Source: AC-37 sp036389105 (GTDB lineage Bacteria > Actinomycetota > Thermoleophilia > Solirubrobacterales > Thermoleophilaceae). From it: a DNA stretch of 7,845 bases. The translations under genes were made by a program, and so were the position numbers. The notes under the pieces were generated by a model that was not told the origin of the DNA, ran no database searches, and saw nothing but the letters and a program-made list of their open reading frames with translations. Location: contig DASVQK010000141.1 in NCBI GenBank assembly GCA_036389105.1, positions 1 through 7,845 of the forward strand. The letters run 5' to 3'. Below, one piece after another: positions 1 to 5,618 of this stretch. The stretch's first letter is position 1, and every line of letters begins with the position of its first letter.

Positions 1-574
1 CGCCGGGGGCCTCCCGCGCCGGAGCCGTGGACGCCGCCACGGGCTCGTCGAGCCCAGGCAGCCGCTCCGCCGCGCGCACCACGAGGTCCGCCGCCTTCCA
101 GCGCGCCAGGTTCGCGCCCAGCTCCGCCGAGAACGGGCGCACCGCGGACACGGTGCGGGCGACGACCCGATCGCCCAGGCGCGCCTCGGTGGTTAGCGAC
201 GGCGCGTCCTCCGCAACGGCCCGGCGGAAGGCCGCGCCGGCGTCGTCGTCGCCGGCCGGCCCGTGGACCAGCCGGAGCGCCCGGTCTACGTCGGGCGGGG
301 CGGACTCGCTGAGCCAGATCAGCAGATCGGTGGGGGCGCGCGCCTCCGCCTCGTCCAGCTCCGCGACCGCCAGCGCGTCGCGCCCGATCGGGAACAGCCG
401 CCGCTCGATCGCGCGATGGGCGCGCCACACGGCGCCCATGCGCTTCCGCGGCACGGCGCGCACGCCCGCCAGCTCGAGCGACGGGGAGGCCCTCAGCCCG
501 GCCACGACCTTTCGCTGCCAGGCCGGCGTTGGGCGGTCCACGACTACGGCGACGCTGCGGGGCTCGGGCGACAA
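1..574 (-). CDS. Formyltransferase-like N-terminal domain protein, partial (3' end outside window)
   Basis: This reading frame is open across about 191 codons and leaves the window at position 1, so only the N-terminal part is visible. It begins with a hydrophobic strand (SVAVVVDRPTPAW), then a segment containing 'IERRLFPIGRDAL', a 'TDLLIWLSES' strand, and near the end 'GANLARWKAADLVVRAAERL'. From memory, this order matches the formyltransferase-like domain found at the N-terminus of bacterial proteins annotated as glucosamine inositolphosphorylceramide transferase-like, which usually continue into a glycosidase-like beta-propeller. The domain looks shortened in the middle, around the usual substrate loop, where only a single 'VHG' remains, so catalytic activity is doubtful. 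The start chosen is TTG at 574, which keeps the first beta strand; GTG at 541 is an alternative, and neither has a clear Shine-Dalgarno. It lies 50 bases downstream of the second PRC gene on the same strand and may be its last operon partner. Coding status is firm from codon bias; the family call is tentative. Confidence 0.55.
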   Translation of the reverse strand, partial: MSPEPRSVAVVVDRPTPAWQRKVVAGLRASPSLELAGVRAVPRKRMGAVWRAHRAIERRLFPIGRDALAVAELDEAEARAPTDLLIWLSESAPPDVDRALRLVHGPAGDDDAGAAFRRAVAEDAPSLTTEARLGDRVVARTVSAVRPFSAELGANLARWKAADLVVRAAERLPGLDEPVAASTAPAREAPG

Positions 575-624
575 GACGCCGCAAGACTGACAGCGCGCAG
601 CGACGGGTCTACGCCGGCCGCGGT

Positions 625-894
625 CTAGCCGCGAACCACGATCCGATCCCGCCCGAGCTCCTCGACCTGGTCGATCGGGATCTCCTCGAGCGATCCGCGC
701 CGAATCCCCAGACGGCGCAGCAGGCCGCCCCGGCCCAGGAGGAGCGATTCGATGGCGGGCGGGGCTCCAGCCGATTCGTAACGAGCCCGCACGTCGAACA
801 CCCGGCCGCGGCGGCGGCCGGCGCCGGTCACGACCTCCGAGCCCTCGAGGTCCGAAAGGCGCACCCGCTCGATCCGGTCCGACGAGCCGGCCAC
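625..894 (-). CDS. Small PRC-barrel-like protein (second of a tandem pair)
   Basis: This is a roughly 89-residue soluble protein with no signal peptide or membrane segment. It has the beta-strand pattern of a single PRC-barrel: an N-terminal 'RVRLSDLEGSEVV' segment, then 'GRRRGRVFDVRARY', a central 'IESLLLGRGGLLRRLG', and a C-terminal 'EEIPIDQVEEL...DRIVVRG'. PRC-barrels are small adaptor domains found in ribosome maturation factors, photosynthetic reaction centre H subunits and Mg-transport-associated proteins. The start is placed at GTG 894 because GGAGGA at 906-901 sits six bases ahead of it. The in-frame GTG at 900 would instead overlap the upstream stop by four bases, like the other genes of this operon. 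It follows directly on another PRC protein and an NRAMP transporter, which suggests a cytosolic accessory role in metal transport (inferred). It resembles its neighbour in layout, so the two may be an old duplication or a split protein. Confidence 0.75.
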   Translation of the reverse strand: MAGSSDRIERVRLSDLEGSEVVTGAGRRRGRVFDVRARYESAGAPPAIESLLLGRGGLLRRLGIRRGSLEEIPIDQVEELGRDRIVVRG

Positions 895-896
895 CC

Positions 897-1271
897 TCAC
901 TCCTCCGGCTCGTCCGAGAACATCAGCTTGCCGACCGCGGGTGCCAGGTCGTCGTCGCCCCGCCCCAGTCCGAGCTCCCGCGCCGGCCTGCGGAGGCGAA
1001 CCGCGACGTCGATCTCGTCGATCTCGTCCCAGGGCACGCGCACCACGTTTCGCCCGATCACCTCAGGGCCGACGAGCCGCCGCGCCAGCTTTCCCAGGCG
1101 AGCCGGAAGTCGGCCGGGGTAGACGCCGGGCCCGACCAGCAGCGCCGTCGCCCGCAACGGGTCGCCCGCCAGCTCGACGTCGTCGACGCGGCCGCAGCGG
1201 CGGCCGTTCACGTCCACGAGCTCCTGGTCGAGGACCCGGTAGCCCAGGTCGAGCGGGTCGGCGCCGGTCAC
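897..1271 (-). CDS. PRC-barrel domain protein (first of a tandem pair)
   Basis: The protein has 124 residues and is soluble and acidic at its C-terminus. The N-terminal 90 or so residues form a PRC-barrel-like unit: 'LGYRVLDQELVDVNGRRCG' followed by 'RVDDVELAGD', a middle segment 'ALLVGPGVYPGRLPARLG', and a closing 'VVRVPWDEIDEIDVAVRL'. The 'LDQELVDVNGRR..RVDDVEL' signature closely recalls the PRC segments that precede CBS and MgtE domains in actinobacterial Mg-transport proteins; this comparison is from memory. About 30 further residues, rich in Asp and Glu, end in 'MFSDEPEE'. The start is GTG 1271, whose last two bases form part of the TGA stop of the transporter gene (GTGA overlap). The same frame is open much further upstream, but there it only shadows the transporter gene and its translation is Arg/Gly-rich nonsense. 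A regulatory or scaffold role beside the transporter is an inference. Confidence 0.8.
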   Translation of the reverse strand: MTGADPLDLGYRVLDQELVDVNGRRCGRVDDVELAGDPLRATALLVGPGVYPGRLPARLGKLARRLVGPEVIGRNVVRVPWDEIDEIDVAVRLRRPARELGLGRGDDDLAPAVGKLMFSDEPEE

Positions 1272-2488
1272 CCACCGCCCCCGTTCGTGGCCAGGAGCAG
1301 GGGAATCGCCACCACCGCGAGCACGAGGATGACTACGAAGTAAGCCCAGCCGATCGTGTTGGCGAACACGCCGTTCACGTGGTCGCCCATGTAATCGCGG
1401 TCGCGCGCGATCAACAGCAGCGGGAGATACGTCAGCGGCAGCGCGACCACGGAGAACACAACCGAGTACTCGGTTATCTCGACGGGATCGACCCCGGTCA
1501 GCACGACTGCCGCGCCCAGGAGCAGGAACAGCACCCACGCGAGGGTGAACCGCGGCGCCTGGCGCGCGCCGCGGTACTTGCCCCACTCCCAACCGAAGAA
1601 CTGGGCGAAGTTGTACGCGCCCGAGAAGCAGGCGTCGATGGCCGCCCCGCCGATCGCGAACAGCATGCCCCCGAGCGTGAGGAGCAACCCCAACTCGCCA
1701 AACGACATGTTGCCGGCCAGCGCCACCGTCCCGAGCGAGGCCGGGTCGACGCCCGCCGGTTGGAACAGCTGCGCCGCGGTCATCATCAGCCCGACCGAGA
1801 GGATCCCGCCGATCCCGTAGCCGACGATCGCGTTGAGACGGTTGACGTGCAGGTCGCGCGGCGTCCACCTCTCCTCGATGGCGCCGGAGGAGTAGAAGTG
1901 GACCTCGTACGGCATGAGCGCCGCGCCCACCAGGCCGACCACGAAGTAGGCGTACAGCAGCGAGTGACGCGTGTGGGGCACGAACCCCTCGCCGACGCGG
2001 CCCCAGTCCGGATGCGCATGGAGCGCGGCGGCCACGAACACGAACAGCATCAGCCCGCCGTAGCCGAACAGCCGCTCGATGCCGCCGAAGGGGAGCAGCC
2101 TGATGAGAACCACCATGCCCCCCACCGCCACCAGCACGAACAGGCTGAACGGGGCATCGAAGAGCAGCTCGAGGACGATCGCGATGCCGCCGATCTCCGC
2201 CGCGACCGTCATCAGGTTCACGAACTGGCTCGCGACGAGCGCGACCAGACCCGGGCCGACGCCAAGCCGCTCGCGGATGAGGTCGAAGACCGGGCGCTTG
2301 CTGACCGTGGCCACGCGGCCGCACATCTCCGCGTAGACCATGATCGCGATCACCCCCACCACAACGGCCCACAGCAGGTCGTAGCCGAAGAGCGCGCCGG
2401 CCTGCACGTTGAAGACCAGGTCGCCGATGTCGATGAAGCCGCCGATCGCGGCGATGATCCCGAGCGCGATCTGGAAGATCGCCTTCAC
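1268..2488 (-). CDS. NRAMP (SLC11)-family divalent metal transporter, divergent metal-site motifs
   Basis: This 406-residue integral membrane protein has about 11 hydrophobic segments, the usual size for bacterial NRAMP proteins, which import Mn, Fe or related divalent ions with protons. Family marks are a TM1 loop at residues 20-23, an 'AEIGGIAIVLELLF' TM3 segment at 97-110, a TM6 'LMPYEVHFYSSG' segment at 191-202, and a conserved late region with 'AYNFAQFFGWEWGKY' and 'LPLTYLPLLL'. The two metal-binding motifs are altered: the canonical TM1 DPGN reads D20-I-G-D23, and the TM6 MPHN reads M192-P-Y-E195. Two neutral positions therefore become acidic while the Met is kept. This suggests a distinct subfamily with shifted ion preference, but not which ion. 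The GTG start at 2488 overlaps the upstream lipoprotein stop (GTGA), with a weak GGGTGAG just ahead. The stop overlaps the start of the first PRC gene in the same way, so the genes are probably coupled. Confidence 0.88.
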   Translation of the reverse strand: MKAIFQIALGIIAAIGGFIDIGDLVFNVQAGALFGYDLLWAVVVGVIAIMVYAEMCGRVATVSKRPVFDLIRERLGVGPGLVALVASQFVNLMTVAAEIGGIAIVLELLFDAPFSLFVLVAVGGMVVLIRLLPFGGIERLFGYGGLMLFVFVAAALHAHPDWGRVGEGFVPHTRHSLLYAYFVVGLVGAALMPYEVHFYSSGAIEERWTPRDLHVNRLNAIVGYGIGGILSVGLMMTAAQLFQPAGVDPASLGTVALAGNMSFGELGLLLTLGGMLFAIGGAAIDACFSGAYNFAQFFGWEWGKYRGARQAPRFTLAWVLFLLLGAAVVLTGVDPVEITEYSVVFSVVALPLTYLPLLLIARDRDYMGDHVNGVFANTIGWAYFVVILVLAVVAIPLLLATNGGGG

Positions 2489-2910
2489 AGCTCACCCAGA
2501 AGGTCCGCGAGCTCGGAGCGCTGCTTCCTCAGGTCGTCGGCTGCCCGGGCCGCGCCCGCCTCGTCGCCCGGCGCGGTCTCGAGCTCGCCGAGCGTGTCCC
2601 CCAGCTCACCCGCGAGCTCGGCGGCCCGTCTCCGCTCGCCGTCGATCCCCGTCGAGGCAGTAGCGTCGTTCAGCTTCTCGGCCTCGTGCTCGGCGTCGTC
2701 CGCCAGGTTGCGCGCGTGCACGCGCGCGTAGGTGGCCTTCGTCCGGTCGCGTGCGACCTCCCGCGCGAGCAGGACGCCCTCGCTGGCGGTGGCCTCGAGC
2801 GTCGCGACGCCCCGTTCGAGCTCGCCGCGGCTCAGGTTGCCGCACCCCGCGGTGGCGAGCGCCACCGACCCGACTATTACGGCCGTGACAGCACGGGGCG
2901 TGCGGTCCAC
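2485..2910 (-). CDS. Small coiled-coil lipoprotein upstream of the NRAMP gene
   Basis: The protein is about 141 residues from GTG 2910. The N-terminus has a short basic stretch (VDRTPR), a hydrophobic core (AVTAVIVGSVALA) and a lipobox ending 'ATAGC', with the Cys near residue 23, so it should be lipidated and held on the outer face of the cytoplasmic membrane. The mature part is almost entirely charged and Ala/Glu/Leu-rich helix ('ELERGVATLEATA', 'LADDAEHEAEKL', 'DDLRKQRSELADLLGEL') and looks like a coiled coil or helical bundle. I do not recognise a family. The frame is open further upstream, but that part overlaps the divergent gene and lacks coding character. GTG 2910 has no clear Shine-Dalgarno, so the start is the least certain part. 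Its stop overlaps the start of the transporter gene by four bases, making it the first gene of the operon and a plausible extracytoplasmic partner of the transporter (inferred). Confidence 0.75.
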   Translation of the reverse strand: MDRTPRAVTAVIVGSVALATAGCGNLSRGELERGVATLEATASEGVLLAREVARDRTKATYARVHARNLADDAEHEAEKLNDATASTGIDGERRRAAELAGELGDTLGELETAPGDEAGAARAADDLRKQRSELADLLGEL

Positions 2911-2992
2911 GAGGAGAGAGATACCCCGGTCCAGCGGAACATAGTCGGGGCCGGCCGCGAATCGCTGACCGCTGACCGGTGTTGTAGCGCCC
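2911..2992. promoter_or_regulatory. Divergent intergenic region between lipoprotein operon and secreted repeat protein
   Basis: These 82 bases separate two divergent start codons and must hold both promoters. On the minus strand TATGTT (2944-2939) fits the actinobacterial TANNNT -10 pattern, but I found no convincing -35 at a normal distance. A perfect tandem direct repeat of CGCTGAC (2963-2969 and 2970-2976) lies near the middle and could be a regulator site. Neither flanking gene has a recognisable Shine-Dalgarno. The promoter assignment rests mainly on layout. Confidence 0.35.
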
Positions 2993-4065
2993 ATGTACCT
3001 CGGCCTCGCCGGCATCGTCGCCGCGGCCGCCCTCGCCGGTCCAGCCGTCGCGCAGGCCGCCGACATCCGCGTCGACGGGAGCGTGCTGCGGGTGTCGGCC
3101 GACCGCGGGGAGCGCAACACGGCCAGCGTCGACCAGGCTCCCGGCGGCGAGTTCCGCGTGTTCAGCGAGCCGTTCCCACGCACCGGCGCGAGCTGCACCA
3201 CCAGCTATCCCGCGGTCTGCTCGCGCGAGGGGGTGGCCCGAATCGTCGTGACCCTGGCCGACCGCGACGACGTCTTCTGCATCGAGCCCCCGCTCGACGT
3301 CGGGGTCCGCGTCTCCGGCGGAAAGGGGCGGGACGAATTCGCCTACTGCCCCTCCGAGCGGGGCGTCACCTTCGACAACGATGGCGTGGCCGACGACGGT
3401 CCCAACCGGCTCGACAACATCGCGCCCGACTTCGAGATCCTGCTCGGGACCTTCCACGCGGACACGATCGGAAGCGGGCGCCGGGCGCCAGCATCCGGCC
3501 CCGTGACGGCGACGACGTCGTCCGGGGCGGGCCCGGCCCTGACCGCCTCAGCCTGGCCTTCGTCGAGACCGACGGCCTCGAGGCCGGCACCTTCTACACG
3601 GAGGGACGCGACAACGTCCGCTGCGGGCGCGGGCAGGACTTCGTGCTGGCCGACAGCGACGACGTGGTGGCGGCCGACTGCGAGGCGATCGGCCGCCCCG
3701 CGGGGCGTGGGCGCAAGCTGTTCGAGGGATCCGCCGGCGACGACTTCATGGGCGCGCCCTACGGCTGGCACAACGCGCGGATGTACGCGCGCGCGGGCGA
3801 CGACGTGATTCAGCCGCCGCAGGAGGGGCAGAACCTGATCGACCTCGGCCCCGGCGACGACCGCGTCGCCCAGGCGGGCGGAGCAGTCGACCGGGTGCGC
3901 GGCGGCTCCGGGCGCGACTTCATCGACATGTACGACGGCGTCGACGGTCCCGGCTACTCCGACCGCATCAGGTGCGGCAGCGGCCACGACCGCGTGATCG
4001 CGGACCGCAAGGACACGGTCGCGAGCGACTGCGAGTCCGTGAAGCGGCGCGCGCCCCGCAAGTAG
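2993..4065 (+). pseudogene. Secreted calcium-binding (RTX-like) repeat protein, frameshifted near 3475-3490
   Basis: Two frames together make one protein of about 357 residues. The first frame starts at ATG 2993 with a signal peptide (hydrophobic 'GLAGIVAAAALAGPAVA', cleavage near AQA-AD), then a beta-rich region with Cys pairs ('GASCTTSYPAVC', 'DDVFCIEPP', 'EFAYC'), and stays sensible to about 'HADTIGSGRR'. From about 3485 coding sense moves to the frame one base earlier, which continues with 'DGDDVVRGGPGPDRL' and RTX-like nonapeptide variants ('CGRGQDFVL', 'GGSGRDFID', 'CGSGHDRVI') plus two 'VA(A/S)DCE' segments, ending at TAG 4063-4065. The total of 1073 bases is one short of a multiple of three, as a single-base deletion would give. 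No slippery heptamer is visible, so the break is a mutation or an assembly error in the GC-rich stretch. RTX repeats usually bind Ca outside the cell; this set is loose. There is no Shine-Dalgarno before 2993 and no other usual start codon there. If the base is restored, the gene is normal. Confidence 0.75.
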
Positions 4066-4102
4066 CCGGGCCAGGAGCGCTGGAGTTCGACTTTCGGGCC
4101 TG

Positions 4103-4115
4103 AACCTGAGAGGTT
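4103..4115 (+). promoter_or_regulatory. Short inverted repeat upstream of the Cys-rich gene
   Basis: AACCT (4103-4107), a three-base GAG centre and AGGTT (4111-4115) form a perfect five-base inverted repeat, 40 bases before the start at 4156 and 37 bases after the stop of the preceding gene. No T-run follows, so it is not a typical terminator. It could be a small operator or chance. Confidence 0.2.
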
Positions 4116-4155
4116 ACGCGCGAGCGATCCTTCAGCGCTGAGAAGGGAGAAGGCA

Positions 4156-5088
4156 GTGCCGACATTGCGCCCGCAGGTGCTCTCCGGCCTCGTGGTCATC
4201 CCCACGGTGGAGCACGACCCCGGCATCCACCGTGCCTCCATCGCGATCGACGTGGGCGTGTCGCGAACCGGGGCGGGGATTCCACCGCCAGAGGTCGTCA
4301 CCAGGGAGGACCTGGTCGTGGAGCTGCGCAACGCCAGCGAGGGGAGCCTCGAGCCGATCGGCAGCCCGGACCCCGGTCCCCTCCCCGTCCGCGCCCTTCG
4401 GGTCGTGCAGGCGAGGGGCGAGTTCACGTTCTCGCAGGGGGTGAACCCGCCGGACGAGCTGGTCGTCACGCTCCGGGGCGATCGCAGGTCGTTCCCGATG
4501 GCCCAGACGCTGTCGCCGACCCGGTGCCTGGGCAAGGAGCCGCAGGTCGGGGACGCGTTCCCGGGCGCGCGGCGAATCGGCAAGGTCATTCGGCGCATCC
4601 CGAAGATCCTGCAACTGTGCAGATCGTGCCGGGTCAAGCGATTCGAGGCTCCGCTCAACTCGAGCACCAACGCGACCGCCAAGAGCGAGACCTTCGAGAT
4701 GGAGGCCGACTTCGTCGCGCGTGCCATCAGGTGCCGGTGCGGCTGCTGCGAGTACCGGCAATTCGTCCGGGGAACCTTCAGCGACGCCGCCGGAGCCGCG
4801 GTCCGGTTCGATCTGCCGTCGGGCGCACTCGACCCCGTCGCCTATTGCGAGGACGGCGCGATCGACGAGTTCGGCGCCGGCGCGCATGGCTACTACGGGC
4901 ACCGGAGCACGAGCTCGCCCGGCGACGCCTACAGCGGCACGGGCAAGTTGGCGGGCTGCACTTACCGCGCGAACGAGAAGCCGAGCTGCCCCCCCACGGA
5001 CGGCGTGCACCTGGAGTTCCTCGGCCTGATCGTCGACGTCTGCCGGGGAAGGGTGGCGGCCAAGCGGACCTGGGTCGTCGACCTCTGA
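4156..5088 (+). CDS. Unrecognised Cys-rich two-region protein
   Basis: The protein has 310 residues from GTG 4156, preceded by GGGAG (4145-4149) at six bases, the best ribosome binding site in the window. I do not recognise the family. There is no signal peptide or membrane segment, so it is probably cytosolic. Residues 10-115 look like a beta-sandwich (alternating 'VVIPTVEHD', 'IAIDVGVSR', 'DLVVELRNA', 'LVVTLRGD'), with a 'PDPGPLPVRAL' turn. A basic stretch with C155-x-x-C158 links to the second region. This contains a dense C193-R-C-R... cluster read as CRCGCC (193-198), then 'EYRQFVRGTF', an acidic 'YCEDGAIDEFG', 'YYGHR', and single Cys at 268, 278 and 296, ending 'RTWVVDL'. Eleven Cys in all suggest metal binding or a stabilised fold. 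It stands alone, converging on the NTF2-like gene. The 'CCEYRQFVRG' core looks like a conserved motif I have met in uncharacterised proteins, but I cannot name it. Confidence 0.8.
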   Translation: MPTLRPQVLSGLVVIPTVEHDPGIHRASIAIDVGVSRTGAGIPPPEVVTREDLVVELRNASEGSLEPIGSPDPGPLPVRALRVVQARGEFTFSQGVNPPDELVVTLRGDRRSFPMAQTLSPTRCLGKEPQVGDAFPGARRIGKVIRRIPKILQLCRSCRVKRFEAPLNSSTNATAKSETFEMEADFVARAIRCRCGCCEYRQFVRGTFSDAAGAAVRFDLPSGALDPVAYCEDGAIDEFGAGAHGYYGHRSTSSPGDAYSGTGKLAGCTYRANEKPSCPPTDGVHLEFLGLIVDVCRGRVAAKRTWVVDL

Positions 5089-5113
5089 AGTGGCCGGTCT
5101 CGGCCGAGGTACG

Positions 5114-5130
5114 CGAGCGCATCGCGCTCG
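5114..5130. terminator. Hairpin between convergent genes
   Basis: CGAGCGC (5114-5120), a three-base ATC loop and GCGCTCG (5124-5130) form a perfect seven-base GC-rich stem in the 48-base gap between two convergent stops. It can work in both directions. There is no T-run, which is common for hairpin terminators in high-GC actinobacteria. Confidence 0.4.
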
Positions 5131-5136
5131 TCGGCG

Positions 5137-5547
5137 CTAGCTCTGCGCCGGGCGATCCAAGACCCGCTCGACGAGCGCGGTGTCGCAGTGCTCAACCACC
5201 TCGCTCAGCTGCCCTCCCGCAACGCGAAACACGTAGCAGTAGGTCTGGTTGTAAGCATCGCCACGCTTGGTCGTGGCCCTGCCGCGCGCCTGCACGACCA
5301 CCCGATCGCCGTCGGCGATGATCAGGTCGGCCTCGCTGCGATAGCGACCTTCGAACTGGGCCATGAGGGGCCGGAGGAGTCGGTCGAGGACGACCTGCTT
5401 CGGCTCCCAGACGCCTGACCAGGACCAGTCGCCCGGAAAGACCCAGCGGAAGTCGTCGGCCATAGCGTCGCTCATCGCCCGTGAGTTGCCGGCGGCCAGC
5501 TCGGCGAACACGTCTTGCAGCAGCTTCTTGTTGTCGGTAGCGCTCAT
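5137..5547 (-). CDS. NTF2-like / SnoaL-like family protein
   Basis: The protein has 136 residues from ATG 5547, the normal length for a single NTF2-like cone-shaped alpha+beta barrel. It opens with helices ('NKKLLQDVFAELAAGN', 'SRAMSDAMADDFRW'), has a Trp-rich loop 'VFPGDWSWSGVW', and closes with the strand series 'EADLIIADGDRVVVQARG', 'NQTYCYVFRVAGGQLSEV' and 'EHCDTALVERVL', typical of this superfamily. Members include ketosteroid isomerase-like, polyketide cyclase-like and non-enzymatic ligand-binding proteins, so the substrate cannot be read from sequence. The frame is open to an ATG at 5607, but that extension (residues such as RRLIHIFSARTFEP) spans the promoter elements and does not belong to the fold. 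A TACGTT -10 element seven bases before ATG 5547 implies a leaderless message and supports this start. It is divergent from a LysR-type regulator gene, the classic arrangement for a target controlled by that regulator. Confidence 0.85.
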   Translation of the reverse strand: MSATDNKKLLQDVFAELAAGNSRAMSDAMADDFRWVFPGDWSWSGVWEPKQVVLDRLLRPLMAQFEGRYRSEADLIIADGDRVVVQARGRATTKRGDAYNQTYCYVFRVAGGQLSEVVEHCDTALVERVLDRPAQS

Positions 5548-5554
5548 GGGCTCG

Positions 5555-5583
5555 AACGTACGCGCTGAGAAGATATGAATCAA
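5555..5583 (-). promoter_or_regulatory. Leaderless promoter of the NTF2-like gene
   Basis: On the minus strand TTGATT (5583-5578) is followed after 17 bases by TACGTT (5560-5555). The first matches the TTGACA consensus at four of six positions; the second fits TANNNT. The -10 ends seven bases before ATG 5547, so transcription would start at or next to the A of the start codon. This agrees with the lack of any Shine-Dalgarno there. Confidence 0.5.
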
Positions 5584-5610
5584 ACGACGACCTGGTAGAT
5601 CTGTCATCGT
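5584..5610. promoter_or_regulatory. Candidate LysR-type regulator operator (27-base dyad)
   Basis: ACGACGAC (5584-5591) and GTCATCGT (5603-5610) are inverted with seven of eight positions matching and an 11-base centre. The size suits the dyad that LysR-type proteins bind. The left arm abuts the -35 element of the NTF2-like gene and the right arm ends eight bases before the regulator's own ATG, so binding could activate the target and repress the regulator. This role is inferred from position and symmetry. Confidence 0.45.
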
Positions 5611-5618
5611 ATTTACGC

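Noticed and set aside
27..590. Plus-strand open frames over the left end
   Set aside because: Ser/Arg/Ala-rich low-complexity translations; the minus strand gives a sensible domain protein over the same bases.
1272..2495. Upstream extension of the first PRC protein's frame to 2495 (532 codons)
   Set aside because: Before GTG 1271 the translation is Arg/Gly-rich and out of frame with the transporter it overlaps. Only the last 124 codons look like protein.
941..2731. Long plus-strand open frame of 596 codons opposite the NRAMP gene
   Set aside because: It is rich in Arg, His, Glu and Gln in low-complexity order and mirrors the GC-rich third positions of the real minus-strand genes. The NRAMP reading on the other strand has clear family motifs.
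2911..3457. Minus-strand frames over the first half of the secreted repeat gene
   Set aside because: They have no domain sense, while the plus strand has a signal peptide, Cys pairs and repeats.
3460..3505. Programmed -1 ribosomal frameshift in the repeat gene
   Set aside because: There is no X-XXY-YYZ slippery heptamer and no obvious downstream pseudoknot; mutation or sequencing error is simpler.
5548..5607. Longer NTF2-like start at ATG 5607
   Set aside because: The extra 20 residues do not fit the fold and cover a good -35/-10 pair and the dyad; ATG 5547 fits a leaderless transcript.
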